The position numbers and the translations under genes were made by a program. Positions 8,287 to 17,287 of a stretch of DNA of 64,000 bases are shown one piece after another. The number at the start of each line of letters is the position of its first letter. The first letter of the stretch is position 1. Origin of the DNA: Streptomyces sp. SLBN-31 (GTDB lineage: Bacteria; Actinomycetota; Actinomycetes; Streptomycetales; Streptomycetaceae); assembly GCF_006715395.1 (NCBI RefSeq), contig NZ_VFNC01000002.1, positions 3,472,001 through 3,536,000 of the forward strand, in the 5' to 3' direction. Below the pieces are notes generated by a model. That model was given only the letters and a program-made list of their open reading frames with translations. It was not told where the DNA came from and made no database searches.

Positions 8287-8487
8287 GTGTCAGACCGACG
8301 GTTGTGGTCCTACAAGGAGATCGCCGCGCACATCCGGGTGCAGCCGGACACCGTGCGCTCCTACCGCAAGCACGGGCTGCTGCCGCCGCCCGACCACGTC
8401 GAGGGCGGCAAACCCTTCTGGTACGCCGACACGGTGCGGGCGTGGGTGGCCTCCCGGCCCGGCAACCGGGGCCGCAGGGACGAGTGA
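8287..8487 (+). CDS. Small helix-turn-helix protein
   Basis: A 66-residue protein starting at GTG 8287, with GGGAGGTG six bases upstream. The fragment LWSYKEIAAHIRVQPDTVRSY is a typical DNA-recognition helix-turn-helix, followed by a KHGLLPPPD wing and ending WVASRPG. The layout resembles MerR/AlpA or excisionase-type single-domain DNA-binding proteins. No integrase or phage gene is nearby, so a prophage origin is not supported. The target is unknown. The gene ends 22 bp before the convergent alcohol dehydrogenase stop. Confidence 0.75.
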   Translation: MSDRRLWSYKEIAAHIRVQPDTVRSYRKHGLLPPPDHVEGGKPFWYADTVRAWVASRPGNRGRRDE

Positions 8488-8509
8488 GCCGCGGGCGGGC
8501 CCGGTGGTC

Positions 8510-9562
8510 CTACGCGCGCCCGCTCCACGGCTCGATGACCGTCACCCCCGCTCCCGGCGCCGTGCCCAGCGCGGCCAGTGCGGCAGGGGCCGCGTCCAGG
8601 CCGATGGTGGCGGTGACGAGGAGGTCGGGGCGCAGGACGCCCGCGCGGACCAGTTCCAGCATCGGCGGGTAGGTGTGCGCCGCCATGCCGTGGCTGCCGA
8701 GGAGCTCCAGTTCCAGGGCGACGGCGCGGGCCATGGGAACGGGGGTGGTGCCGTCCGGTGACGGCAGCAGACCCACCTGGACGTGCCGGCCGCGCCGGCG
8801 CAGGCCGTTCACGGAGGCCGCGCAGGTGACGGGCGAGCCCAGGGCGTCGAGGGACAAGTGGGCGCCCCCGCCGGTGAGTTCCAGGACGGCGGCGGCCGTG
8901 TCCGGTGTACCCGACGCGTCCACGACCTGTGCCGCGCCGAGCCTCCGCGCCAGTTCCAGGGCAGCGGGCGACACGTCGACGGCGACCACGCGCGCCCCGG
9001 ACGCCGCCGCGATCATCACCGCCGACAGGCCCACTCCCCCGCACCCGTGCACTGCGACCCACTCCCCCGCGGCCACCCGGCCCTGCTGCACCACCGCCCG
9101 GAACGCCGTGGCGAACCGGCAGCCCAGGGAGGCGGCCGTGGCGTACGACAGGTCGGCGGGGACGGCGACCAGGTTCACGTCGGCGTGGTCCAGGGCCACG
9201 TACTGCGCGAAGGAGCCCCAGTGGGTGAAGCCGGGCTGGGTCTGCCGCTCGCAGACCTGGTGGTCGCCCGCCGCGCAGGACGGGCAGCTCCCGCACGCGC
9301 ACACGAAGGGCACGGTGACCCGGTCGCCGGGGCGCCAGGCCGTCACCCGGTCGCCGGCCGCCTCGACGACACCGGCGAGTTCATGGCCCGGCACGTGCGG
9401 CAGCGTGATGTCCGGGTCGTGGCCCTGCCAGCCGTGCCAGTCACTGCGGCACAGGCCGGTGGCCTCGACCCGGACGACGACCCCGTGGGGGGCCGGACGG
9501 GGGTCGGGCAGTTCGCGCACCTCGGCCGGCTCGCCGTACCGCTCGAACACCACAGCCCGCAT
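8510..9562 (-). CDS. Zinc-dependent alcohol dehydrogenase (MDR family)
   Basis: A 350-residue medium-chain dehydrogenase/reductase. The catalytic zinc site appears as [16 protein letters not shown] near residues 36-51 and [12 protein letters not shown]. The structural-zinc lobe has [17 protein letters not shown] near residues 91-107. The nucleotide-binding motif is [22 protein letters not shown], followed by VVAVDVSP, where the aspartate suggests NAD(H). It oxidises an unknown alcohol or polyol. The ATG at 9562 is chosen because everything before it lacks family similarity. The gene is monocistronic between convergent and divergent small genes. Confidence 0.88.
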   Translation of the reverse strand: MRAVVFERYGEPAEVRELPDPRPAPHGVVVRVEATGLCRSDWHGWQGHDPDITLPHVPGHELAGVVEAAGDRVTAWRPGDRVTVPFVCACGSCPSCAAGDHQVCERQTQPGFTHWGSFAQYVALDHADVNLVAVPADLSYATAASLGCRFATAFRAVVQQGRVAAGEWVAVHGCGGVGLSAVMIAAASGARVVAVDVSPAALELARRLGAAQVVDASGTPDTAAAVLELTGGGAHLSLDALGSPVTCAASVNGLRRRGRHVQVGLLPSPDGTTPVPMARAVALELELLGSHGMAAHTYPPMLELVRAGVLRPDLLVTATIGLDAAPAALAALGTAPGAGVTVIEPWSGRA

Positions 9563-9724
9563 GCCTGCTCCCGTCGTCGTCCGCGTGTGCGCGTACAGGA
9601 TGCCCGGCGGGGGCACCCGCGTGGCGAGGGACGTGATCAGAACGGGCGCCCCGAACTGCGCGGCGGGCGGTATCTCAATAAAGTTCCCGTAAATCCGCCC
9701 TGTACGAGTATGAGGGGATCCGCC

Positions 9725-9892
9725 GTGACCCACTCCTCGCCGCCCAGCGCCCCGCGGGCCCGCATCCCCTCCCCACGGGAGCCCCGGCGGCCGGATCCGC
9801 GCATCCGCTCGCGACTGCGGGCCCTGTTCCTGTGGGGCGGGCTGACCGTGTCGGCCCTGGCCCTGCTGCTGGCGTACGCGGCGCGGCCGTGA
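9725..9892 (+). CDS. Small single-pass membrane protein
   Basis: A 55-residue protein beginning at GTG 9725, with GAGGGG seven bases upstream. An ATG five codons earlier lacks room for that site. The first 28 residues are rich in Pro, Arg and Ser, and the last 25 form one hydrophobic helix ([19 protein letters not shown]), so the protein should sit with a basic N-terminus inside the cell. No family recognised. It lies just before the copper operon with a separate CsoR-controlled promoter between them. Confidence 0.6.
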   Translation: MTHSSPPSAPRARIPSPREPRRPDPRIRSRLRALFLWGGLTVSALALLLAYAARP

Positions 9893-9929
9893 ACGTGACG
9901 CGGTCCACGTCCTCCGGCGGCGCCGACCC

Positions 9930-9957
9930 TTGGAGTCATACCCCCTAGGGGTATAGT
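9930..9957 (+). promoter_or_regulatory. copZA promoter with CsoR copper operator
   Basis: A perfect 17-bp palindrome ATACCCC-CTA-GGGGTAT (9938-9954) matches the known actinobacterial CsoR box. It overlaps a -10 TATAGT (9952-9957), with TTGGAG (9930-9935) 16 nt upstream. By analogy, apo-CsoR bound here blocks transcription and Cu(I) releases it. csoR itself is not in the window. Confidence 0.85.
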
Positions 9958-10020
9958 GTGGAGAGTGCGGGGCCCACCGTGGGTTCCGGCAACCCCATAC
10001 GCCTCCTTGAGGAGAACGAC

Positions 10021-10260
10021 ATGACCGCGCAGAGCGACACCCAGGGCACCGTCACCGCCGTCTACAAGGTGAGCGGGATGAGCTGCGGGCACTGCGAGGG
10101 GTCCGTCTCGAGCGAGATCTCCGAGATCGCCGGTGTCACCTCGGTGAAGGCCGTCGCCTCGACCGGCGAGGTCACGGTGGTCTCCGAGGCCCCCCTCGAC
10201 GAGGCCGCGGTGCGCGCCGCGGTGGACGAGGCCGGCTTCGAGCTCGTCGGCCGGGCCTGA
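10021..10260 (+). CDS. copZ: Copper chaperone, heavy-metal-associated domain (CopZ)
   Basis: A 79-residue ferredoxin-like metallochaperone. The Cu(I)-binding loop is [11 protein letters not shown], with cysteines near residues 21 and 24, and the C-terminal ALDEAGFEL-type helix is present as [11 protein letters not shown]. It carries Cu(I) to the CopA ATPase encoded 93 bp downstream. The ATG at 10021 follows GAGGAG with 5-6 nt spacing. It lies 64 bp after the CsoR box, so it should be copper-induced together with copA. Confidence 0.93.
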   Translation: MTAQSDTQGTVTAVYKVSGMSCGHCEGSVSSEISEIAGVTSVKAVASTGEVTVVSEAPLDEAAVRAAVDEAGFELVGRA

Positions 10261-10353
10261 ACGCCGGCACTCTCCGTTCCTGTTCTCCGACCGGCCGTAC
10301 CGACCAGCTGATACTGGCTCCGTACGGACCGGTCCGATGTCTGGAGTCCGGAC

Positions 10354-12615
10354 ATGACCAGCACGACAAGCACGACCGACAGCGCAGAGACACCGATAGC
10401 CGACGCCTCCGAGGTCGAGCTGCAGATCGGCGGGATGACCTGCGCCTCCTGCGCCGCCCGTGTCGAGAAGAAGCTCAACCGCATGGACGGCGTCACCGCC
10501 ACGGTGAACTTCGCGACGGAGAAGGCGAAGGTCACCTACCCCGCGGGCATCCAGGTCGCCGATCTGATCGCGACCGTGGTGAAGACGGGGTACACGGCCG
10601 AGGAGCCGCCCCCGCCGCAACCCCCCGCCGAGACGGCGCCCGCCACCGGGAAGGACGCGGAGGACCCCGAACTCACCGCCTACCGCGAGCGGTTCACCGT
10701 CTCCGCGCTGCTGGCACTCCCGGTCGTGCTGCTGTCGATGATCCCTGCGCTGCAGTTCGACAACTGGCAGTGGCTGTCGCTCACCCTTGCCTCACCCGTG
10801 GTCGTCTGGGGTGCGCTGCCCTTCCACCGGGCGGCCTGGACGAACGCCCGGCACGGCGCGGCCACCATGGACACGCTGGTCTCGGTGGGCACGCTGGCCG
10901 CGTTCGGCTGGTCGTTGTGGGCGCTGTTCTTCGGTGACGCGGGCATGACCGGCATGCACGACGAGTTCCGGCTGACCGTGTCGCGCATGGACGGCGCCTC
11001 CACGATCTACCTCGAAGTGGCCTCGGGAGTCGTGGCGTTCATCCTGCTGGGCCGCTATCTGGAGGCCCGCGCCAAGCGCCGCTCGGGAGCCGCGCTCCGG
11101 GCGCTGATGGAGCTGGGCGCCAAGGACGTCTCCGTCCTGCGGGGCGGGCGCGAGGTGCGCATCCCGGTGTCCGAACTGGCGGTCGGCGACCGATTCGTCG
11201 TACGCCCCGGGGAGAAGGTCGCCACCGACGGCACCGTCGTCGAGGGCGCGTCCGCTGTGGACGCGTCGATGCTGACCGGCGAGTCGGTGCCGGTGGACGT
11301 GGGCGTGGGCTCCGCCGTCACGGGCGCGACCGTGAACGCCGGCGGACGGCTGGTCGTCGAGGCCACGCGCGTGGGCGGCGACACCCAGCTTGCGCGGATG
11401 GCGAAGCTGGTGGAGGACGCGCAGAACGGCAAGGCCGAGGTCCAGCGGCTCGCCGACCGCATCTCGGCGGTCTTCGTGCCGGTCGTCATCCTGATCGCGC
11501 TCGGCACCTTCGGGGTCTGGCTCGGCGTCACCGGCGACACGGTCGCCGCGTTCACCGCGGCCGTCGCGGTCCTGATCATCGCCTGCCCGTGCGCCCTGGG
11601 CCTGGCCACGCCGACCGCGCTGATGGTCGGCACCGGCCGGGGCGCGCAGCTGGGCATCCTCATCAAGGGTCCCGAGGTGCTGGAGTCCACGCGCCGCGTC
11701 GACACCGTCGTCCTGGACAAGACCGGCACGGTCACCACCGGCCGGATGACCCTCCAGGAGGTGTACGTCGCCGACGGCACCGACGAGAAGGAGGTGCTGC
11801 GGCTGGCGGGTGCCGTCGAGCACGCCTCCGAGCACCCGGTGGCCCGGGCGGTCGCCGTGGGTGCCGAGGAGCGGGCCGGACGGCTGCCCGAGGTCGAGGG
11901 CTTCGAGAACGTACCCGGGCGGGGTGTGCGCGGGCGCGTGGAGGGCCGCGAGGTGGCGGTGGGACGGCTCTTCGACGAGCTGCCGCCGGAGCTGGCCCGT
12001 GCCAAGGACGAAGCCGAGCGGGGCGGCCGTACGGCCGTCGCGGTCGGCTGGGACGGTGCGGCACGCGGTGTCGTCGCCGTCGCGGACGCCGTGAAGGAGA
12101 CCAGTGCGGAGGCGGTACGGCGGCTGCGGGCGCTCGGGCTGACGCCGGTGCTGCTGACCGGGGACAACCGGGCCGTGGCCGAGGCGGTGGCGCGGGAGGT
12201 CGGGATCGAGCAGGTGATCGCGGAGGTCCTGCCCGAGGACAAGGTGGACGCCGTACGACGGCTGCAGGACGAGGGTCGGGTCGTCGCCATGGTCGGCGAC
12301 GGCGTGAACGACGCGGCGGCGCTGGCCACCGCCGACCTGGGGCTCGCCATGGGGACGGGGACCGACGCGGCGATCGAGGCCGGCGACCTGACGCTGGTGC
12401 GTGGCGACCTGCGGGTGGCCGCGGACGCGATCCGGCTGTCCCGGAAGACCCTGTCGACCATCAAGGGCAACCTCGTGTGGGCCTTCGGCTACAACGTGGC
12501 CGCGCTGCCGCTGGCCGCCGCGGGACTGCTGAACCCGATGATCGCCGGAGCCGCGATGGCGTTCTCGTCGGTCTTCGTGGTCACCAACAGTCTCAGGCTG
12601 CGGACATTCCGATGA
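10354..12615 (+). CDS. copA: Cu(I)-exporting P1B-type ATPase (CopA)
   Basis: A 753-residue copper pump. One N-terminal metal-binding domain carries [15 protein letters not shown] (residues 28-42). The membrane domain holds the CPC ion site ([10 protein letters not shown], about residue 410). The actuator loop has TGES (about 308). The P-domain has DKTGTVT with the phosphorylated aspartate (about 454), and the hinge has [12 protein letters not shown] (about 647). SEHPVARAV, the P1B nucleotide-site histidine motif, is also present. It pumps Cu(I) out of the cytoplasm. The short gap from copZ (10261-10353) contains an imperfect inverted repeat but no clear terminator, so one operon is likely. 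Confidence 0.95.
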   Translation: MTSTTSTTDSAETPIADASEVELQIGGMTCASCAARVEKKLNRMDGVTATVNFATEKAKVTYPAGIQVADLIATVVKTGYTAEEPPPPQPPAETAPATGKDAEDPELTAYRERFTVSALLALPVVLLSMIPALQFDNWQWLSLTLASPVVVWGALPFHRAAWTNARHGAATMDTLVSVGTLAAFGWSLWALFFGDAGMTGMHDEFRLTVSRMDGASTIYLEVASGVVAFILLGRYLEARAKRRSGAALRALMELGAKDVSVLRGGREVRIPVSELAVGDRFVVRPGEKVATDGTVVEGASAVDASMLTGESVPVDVGVGSAVTGATVNAGGRLVVEATRVGGDTQLARMAKLVEDAQNGKAEVQRLADRISAVFVPVVILIALGTFGVWLGVTGDTVAAFTAAVAVLIIACPCALGLATPTALMVGTGRGAQLGILIKGPEVLESTRRVDTVVLDKTGTVTTGRMTLQEVYVADGTDEKEVLRLAGAVEHASEHPVARAVAVGAEERAGRLPEVEGFENVPGRGVRGRVEGREVAVGRLFDELPPELARAKDEAERGGRTAVAVGWDGAARGVVAVADAVKETSAEAVRRLRALGLTPVLLTGDNRAVAEAVAREVGIEQVIAEVLPEDKVDAVRRLQDEGRVVAMVGDGVNDAAALATADLGLAMGTGTDAAIEAGDLTLVRGDLRVAADAIRLSRKTLSTIKGNLVWAFGYNVAALPLAAAGLLNPMIAGAAMAFSSVFVVTNSLRLRTFR

Positions 12616-12731
12616 ACTCCTGAGAAGTTACTGGTGGTTACTCCGAAGTCGTGACCAGAGGACCTCTGGAGTCCGGCGCCGGGCTCACATAAGCTCTTCA
12701 CAAGGCTCGCGCATCATCCTTACGCTTGAGT

Positions 12732-12749
12732 CCCGATCGCTGCATCGGG
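12732..12749 (+). terminator. Small hairpin downstream of copA, possible terminator
   Basis: CCCGAT (12732-12737) pairs with ATCGGG (12744-12749) around a 6-nt loop, followed by GCTCTTGCG. The stem is short and lies 117 bp past the copA stop, so terminator function is tentative. Confidence 0.35.
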
Positions 12750-13114
12750 GCTCTTGCGTATCAAACGGACAAATGCAAGAGACGCAGATCACAGTGATGC
12801 GAACGTAACCATCGAAGGGGTTCGAAGGTCTAAGTTGGCGATGTCAGTAAGCGTCTTGGGGGGCGCGAACTGGCATCTGGGGATGTCTTGGGGGACTTCC
12901 TCAGAGATGCGTTGCCGGGGCACGCACTTCGGGAAGCTTTGAGCGGCCCTCCCGAGCGTGCGTTGTCCCGGCAGATCGCACACAGGAGTAGTACGGCGAG
13001 TTTTGCTCGTTCTGCTCAACGGCAGTACCAGCGGTACCGGAAGAACAGCGATTCAGGCGCTGTCCTCTCAGGCGCCCGGCCGGATCCCGTGGGGGGAATC
13101 CGCACCGGGACATG

Positions 13115-13167
13115 GGAAGGCGCCCTGGACGTCGGCCCGTGGGGGGACCGACGCCAGGGCGCCTTCC
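13115..13167. terminator. Strong hairpin, probable terminator of citA
   Basis: A 14-bp outer stem (13115-13128 with 13154-13167, GGAAGGCGCCCTGG on the left arm) continues after a single bulged A (13129) into a 6-bp inner stem (13130-13135 with 13148-13153) around a 12-nt loop. There is no U-tract, as is common for Streptomyces terminators. It lies about 145 bp beyond the citA stop and could stop transcription from either side. Confidence 0.65.
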
Positions 13168-13208
13168 GCTTTCGTTCAGCTCTTGAGGGGGCTCAGTGCA
13201 ACGCCCTC

Positions 13209-13255
13209 AAGGGGCGCGGGGAACTGCGCGACCAGCCACCACGGGCCCGCAGCCG
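13209..13255. repeat. Dispersed Streptomyces intergenic repeat (GGGGCGCGGGGAACTGCGCG type)
   Basis: The segment AGGGGCGCGGGGAACTGCGC continuing to CCCGCAGCC is a form I recognise from many Streptomyces intergenic regions, usually just downstream of genes. Here it lies 55 bp beyond the citA stop. The exact boundaries and function are not known to me. Confidence 0.6.
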
Positions 13256-13310
13256 CCCACCCCCTCCGGGGTACCGACCTACTAGACGATCGGCACCCCC
13301 GCCGGAGGCG

Positions 13311-14600
13311 TCAGCGCTGCTCGACGGGGACGAAGTCCCGCTCCACCACGCCCGTGTAGATCTGGCGCGGGCGCCCGATGCGCGAACCCGGCTCCTTGAT
13401 CATCTCGTGCCACTGGGCGATCCAGCCCGGAAGGCGGCCGAGGGCGAACAGGACCGTGAACATCTCGGTCGGGAAGCCCATGGCCCGGTAGATCAGACCG
13501 GTGTAGAAGTCGACGTTCGGGTAGAGGCTGCGCGAGACGAAGTAGTCGTCGGAAAGCGCGTGCTCCTCCAGCTTCAGCGCGATGTCCAGCAGCTCGTCGG
13601 ACTTGCCGAGAGCGGAGAGGACGTCGTGCGCGGCGGCCTTGATGATCTTGGCGCGCGGGTCGAAGTTCTTGTAGACCCGGTGGCCGAAGCCCATCAGACG
13701 GACGCCGTCCTCCTTGTTCTTCACCTTGCGGATGAAGGAGTCGACGTCGCCGCCGGAGGACTGGATGCCCTCGAGCATCTCCAGCACCGACTGGTTGGCG
13801 CCGCCGTGCAGGGGGCCCCACAGGGCGTTGATGCCGGCCGAGATCGACGCGAACATGTTCGCCTGGGACGAGCCCACCAGGCGGACCGTGGACGTCGAAC
13901 AGTTCTGCTCGTGGTCCGCGTGCAGGATCAGCAGCTTGTCGAGGGCCGCCACGACGACCGGGTCGAGGTCGTACTCCTGCGCCGGCACCGAGAAGGTCAT
14001 CCGCAGGAAGTTCTCGACGTAGCCGAGGTCGTTGCGCGGGTAGACGAACGGGTGGCCGATCGACTTCTTGTAGGCGTACGCCGCGATCGTCGGGAGCTTG
14101 GCGAGCAGGCGGATCGTCGAGAGGTTGCGCTGCTTCTCGTCGAAGGGGTTGTGGCTGTCCTGGTAGAAGGTGGACAGCGCGGAGACGACCGAGGACAGCA
14201 TGGCCATCGGGTGGGCGTCGCGCGGGAAGCCCTTGTAGAAGTTCTTGACGTCCTCGTGCAGCAGGGTGTGCTGCGTGATGTCGTTCTTGAACACCGAGAG
14301 CTCGTCGACGGTCGGCAGCTCGCCGTTGATCAGCAGGTAGGCGACCTCCAGGAACGTCGAGCGCTCGGCCAGCTGCTCGATCGGGTAGCCGCGGTACCGG
14401 AGGATGCCCGCCTCGCCGTCGAGGTAGGTGATGGCGGATTTATATGCGGCCGTGTTGCCGTAGCCGCTGTCCAGGGTGACCAGCCCGGTCTGGGCGCGGA
14501 GCTTCCCGATGTCGAAGCCCTTGTCGCCGACGGTGCTGTCGATCACCGGGTAGGTGTACTCGCCGTCGCCGTACCGCAGTACTACAGAGTTGTCGCTCAC
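13311..14600 (-). CDS. citA: Citrate synthase (CitA)
   Basis: Condenses oxaloacetate with acetyl-CoA, the first TCA-cycle step. The 429-residue protein begins VSDNSVVLRYGDGEYTYPVI. It shows the type II synthase signatures GYGNTAAYKSAITYLDGEAGILRYRGYPI in its first third, LHADHEQNCSTSTVR and GALWGPLHGGANQ-like INALWGPLHGGAN with active-site histidines, and FGHRVYKNFDPRA. The aspartate of the catalytic triad lies in the C-terminal QWHEMIKEPGSRIGRPRQIY region. GTG 14600 is preferred because GAGGGA lies just upstream; another GTG four codons earlier overlaps that ribosome site. It has its own 230-bp upstream region with a 9-bp-arm palindrome, and a strong hairpin downstream. Confidence 0.95.
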   Translation of the reverse strand: MSDNSVVLRYGDGEYTYPVIDSTVGDKGFDIGKLRAQTGLVTLDSGYGNTAAYKSAITYLDGEAGILRYRGYPIEQLAERSTFLEVAYLLINGELPTVDELSVFKNDITQHTLLHEDVKNFYKGFPRDAHPMAMLSSVVSALSTFYQDSHNPFDEKQRNLSTIRLLAKLPTIAAYAYKKSIGHPFVYPRNDLGYVENFLRMTFSVPAQEYDLDPVVVAALDKLLILHADHEQNCSTSTVRLVGSSQANMFASISAGINALWGPLHGGANQSVLEMLEGIQSSGGDVDSFIRKVKNKEDGVRLMGFGHRVYKNFDPRAKIIKAAAHDVLSALGKSDELLDIALKLEEHALSDDYFVSRSLYPNVDFYTGLIYRAMGFPTEMFTVLFALGRLPGWIAQWHEMIKEPGSRIGRPRQIYTGVVERDFVPVEQR

Positions 14601-14707
14601 GTCTTCCCTCACCGACGTAGTGCCTCATCTTCGAGGTTGCCCTGACTGTCTCTACCATCCCCCAATTGGCTCAGGAGACTGCACTCGGGGTCGACCATCG
14701 GGCCTAC

Positions 14708-14728
14708 TGGCGGCACTGAGTGCCGCCA
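14708..14728. promoter_or_regulatory. Perfect palindrome upstream of citA
   Basis: TGGCGGCAC-TGA-GTGCCGCCA has two exact 9-bp arms, about 110 bp before the citA start and 105 bp after the recD2 stop. It could be an operator for citA or a recD2 terminator; there is no U-tract, and the spacer is only 3 nt, as in many protein-binding sites. Confidence 0.45.
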
Positions 14729-14832
14729 ACTTGCACATCCTGCCCCCTCGGTTCCCCATCCGGAAGGGCTCTGTGACCTTCGCGACTCATTTGATCGATC
14801 ATTTTTTGTGATGCCTGCCTCAGCGCCCGTTC

Positions 14833-17064
14833 TCACGGCTCCACGGGGCGGGGTGAGAGCCGGAAGTCGAGCGCGGTGCAGCGGCGTCCCGCCGAGACCG
14901 TGCGCACCGCCTGGCCGATCGCCTTGCGCGAGCCGACGAGGACGACCAGCCGCTTTGCCCTGGTCACGGCGGTGTACAGCAGGTTCCGCTGCAGCATCAT
15001 CCAGGCACCGGTGGTGACCGGGATCACCACCGCGGGATATTCACTCCCCTGCGAGCGGTGAATGGTCACCGCGTACGCGTGTGCCAGCTCATCCAGTTCG
15101 TCGAACTCGTACGGCACCTCCTCGTCCTCGTCCGTCAGCACCGTCAGACGCTGGTCGACCGGGTCGAGCGCGGTGACGACGCCCACGGTGCCGTTGAAGA
15201 CACCGTTCTTTCCCTTCTCGTAATTGTTGCGAATCTGGGTGACCTTGTCGCCGACCCGGAAGACCCTGCCGCCGAATCTCTTCTCCGGCAGGTCGGGACG
15301 GCCCGGGGTGATGGCCTGCTGGAGCAGACCGTTGAGGTTGCCGGCGCCCGCGGGGCCCCTGTGCATGGGCGCGAGCACCTGGACGTCCCGGCGCGGGTCG
15401 AGTCCGAACCTGGCCGGAATCCGCCGGGCCGCCACGTCCACGGTGAGCCGCCCCGCCTCCTCCGTGTCGTCCTCCACGAACAGGAAGAAGTCCTTCATGC
15501 CGTCGGTGACGGGATGCTGCCCGGCGTTGATCCGGTGCGCGTTCGTGACGACCCCCGACTGCTGGGCCTGCCGGAACACGCGGGTGAGGCGTACGGCGGG
15601 GATGGGACCGCCGTCGGCGAGCAGGTCACGGAGCACCTCGCCCGCGCCCACGGAGGGGAGCTGGTCCACGTCCCCGACGAAGAGCAGATGAGCACCCGGC
15701 GGTACGGCCTTCACCAGCTTGTTGGCGAGCAGCAGGTCCAGCATCGACGCCTCGTCGACGACGACCAGGTCGGCCTCCAGCGGGCGGTCCCGGTCGTACG
15801 CCGCGTCGCCACCCGGCTTCAGCTCCAGCAGGCGGTGCACGGTGGAGGCCTCGGCGCCGGTGAGCTCGGCGAGGCGCTTGGCGGCACGGCCGGTGGGGGC
15901 CGCGAGCAGGACCCTGGCCCTCTTGGCGCGGGCCAGTTCGACGATCGAGCGGACCGTGAAGGACTTTCCGCAGCCGGGGCCACCCGTCAGCACGGCGACC
16001 TTCTTCGTCAGCGCCAGCTTGACGGCGGCCTCCTGCTCGGGGGCGAGGTCGGCGCCGGTCCGGGCCTTGAGCCAGCCGAGCGCCTTGTCCCAGTCGACGT
16101 CCCCGAACCCCGGCATCCGGTCCTCCTCGCTGCGCAGCAGCCGCAACAGCTGGCCGGCGAGGGAGAGTTCGGCCCGGTGGAAGGGGACGAGATAGACGGC
16201 GGTGACCGGTTCGCCGTCCTCGCCGGGGACCTTCTCCCGTACGACACCGGGGTCCTCGCCCTCCTCGGGCGGCTGGGCCAGCTCCGCGAGGCACTCGATC
16301 ACGAGGCCGGTGTCGACCTGGAGCAGCTTCACCGCGTCGGCGATCAACCGCTCCTCCGGGAGGTAGCAGTTGCCCTGGTCGGTGGCCTGCGACAGCGCGT
16401 ACTGAAGGCCCGCCTTCACCCGCTCCGGGCTGTCGTGCGGGATGCCGACGGACTGGGCGATCTTGTCGGCGGTGAGGAAGCCGATGCCCCAGACGTCGGC
16501 AGCCAGCCGGTACGGCTGGTTCTTGACGACGGAGATGGAGGCGTCGCCGTACTTCTTGTAGATCCTGACGGCGATGGACGTCGACACCTCGACCGTCTGG
16601 AGAAACAGCATCACCTCCTTGATCGCCTTCTGCTCCTCCCAGGCGTCGGCGATCTTCTTCGTCCGCTTCGGACCGAGGCCGGGCACCTCGATCAGCCGCT
16701 TCGGCTCCTCCTCGATGATCTGCAGGGTGTCCAGGCCGAAGTGCTGCGTGATGCGGTCGGCGAAGACGGGACCGATGCCCTTGACGAGCCCCGAGCCGAG
16801 GTAACGCCGGATGCCCTGGACGGTGGCGGGCAGGACGGTCGTGTAGTTCTCGACGGTGAACTGCTTGCCGTACTGGGGGTGCGACCCCCAGCGCCCCTCC
16901 ATCCGCAGGGACTCCCCCACCTGGGCGCCGAGCAGCCCGCCCACGACCGTGAGGAGATCGCCGGCGCCCCTGCCGGTGTCGACGCGGGCGACGGTGTAGC
17001 CGTTCTCCTCGTTGGCGTAGGTGATGCGTTCCAGGACGCCTTCGATCACCGCCTGATTGGACAT
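14833..17064 (-). CDS. recD2: RecD2-type SF1B DNA helicase
   Basis: A 743-residue ATP-dependent 5'-3' helicase of the RecD2 group, which acts outside RecBCD. The N-terminus has the OB-like segment MSNQAVIEGVLERITYANEE, then helix-hairpin-helix-like PGLGPKRTKKIADAWE. The helicase core has Walker A GGPGCGKSFTVRS (about residue 360), Walker B VVDEASMLD, FVGDVDQLPSVGAG, and C-terminal motif VI AYAVTIHRSQGSEYPAV followed by TRAKRLVVLVGS. The ATG at 17064 is chosen because upstream residues are low-complexity His/Pro/Arg. No strong ribosome site is seen. The nearest leftward gene, DUF397, ends 29 bp upstream, so read-through from that pair is possible. Confidence 0.9.
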   Translation of the reverse strand: MSNQAVIEGVLERITYANEENGYTVARVDTGRGAGDLLTVVGGLLGAQVGESLRMEGRWGSHPQYGKQFTVENYTTVLPATVQGIRRYLGSGLVKGIGPVFADRITQHFGLDTLQIIEEEPKRLIEVPGLGPKRTKKIADAWEEQKAIKEVMLFLQTVEVSTSIAVRIYKKYGDASISVVKNQPYRLAADVWGIGFLTADKIAQSVGIPHDSPERVKAGLQYALSQATDQGNCYLPEERLIADAVKLLQVDTGLVIECLAELAQPPEEGEDPGVVREKVPGEDGEPVTAVYLVPFHRAELSLAGQLLRLLRSEEDRMPGFGDVDWDKALGWLKARTGADLAPEQEAAVKLALTKKVAVLTGGPGCGKSFTVRSIVELARAKRARVLLAAPTGRAAKRLAELTGAEASTVHRLLELKPGGDAAYDRDRPLEADLVVVDEASMLDLLLANKLVKAVPPGAHLLFVGDVDQLPSVGAGEVLRDLLADGGPIPAVRLTRVFRQAQQSGVVTNAHRINAGQHPVTDGMKDFFLFVEDDTEEAGRLTVDVAARRIPARFGLDPRRDVQVLAPMHRGPAGAGNLNGLLQQAITPGRPDLPEKRFGGRVFRVGDKVTQIRNNYEKGKNGVFNGTVGVVTALDPVDQRLTVLTDEDEEVPYEFDELDELAHAYAVTIHRSQGSEYPAVVIPVTTGAWMMLQRNLLYTAVTRAKRLVVLVGSRKAIGQAVRTVSAGRRCTALDFRLSPRPVEP

Positions 17065-17093
17065 GATCCGACGGTACTGGTGAGCACTGACAG

Positions 17094-17279
17094 TCAGCGA
17101 AGGGATGTGGATTTCAGGGCTTCGAGGAAGGTGGTGAAGGCGGGGGTGGGGAAGGTGAGGGTGGCCCGGGCGGGGGTTTTGCTGTCGCGGACGGCGGTGT
17201 GGGTGGGGGTGGTGGCTATCTCCACGCACTCGTTGCCGTCGCCGGGGCCCGAGTAGGAGGACTTGCGCCAGTTGTCCAT
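17094..17279 (-). CDS. DUF397 domain protein
   Basis: A 61-residue protein, MDNWRKSSYSGPGDGNECVE, with the hallmarks of DUF397: the W-KSSYSG opening, NECVE, VRDSK and a C-terminal FTTFLEALK. In Streptomyces these small proteins are encoded next to Scr1-type HTH regulators and are thought to act with them; direct function is not established. GAGGA lies five bases before ATG 17279. A GTG overlapping the HTH stop would add four residues but covers that site. Confidence 0.85.
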   Translation of the reverse strand: MDNWRKSSYSGPGDGNECVEIATTPTHTAVRDSKTPARATLTFPTPAFTTFLEALKSTSLR

Positions 17280-17287
17280 GGGGGTCC

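Larger units (their letters stand above)
12616..13310. other. Long non-coding region between copA and citA
   Basis: Nearly 700 bp without a convincing gene; open frames here lack ribosome sites and are shadows. It holds a small hairpin at 12732-12749, a G-tract cluster at about 12857-12895 (runs of six, four and five G), a 20-bp-stem hairpin at 13115-13167 and a dispersed Streptomyces repeat at 13209-13255. The G-tract section is less GC-rich than its neighbours and could hold an RNA or a decayed gene. Confidence 0.5.

Noticed and set aside
8287..8487. Excisionase and possible prophage end
   Set aside because: No integrase, attachment site or tRNA nearby; a single HTH gene is not enough.
12958..13359. 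Possible gene in the copA-citA gap
   Set aside because: The frame runs through the strong hairpin at 13115-13167 and the dispersed repeat, so it is not a plausible protein.
12888..14645. Rightward 585-codon frame over citA
   Set aside because: Antisense shadow of citrate synthase; no ribosome site or family features.
15058..17256. Rightward frame opposite the RecD2 helicase
   Set aside because: Antisense shadow; the leftward frame carries all helicase motifs.
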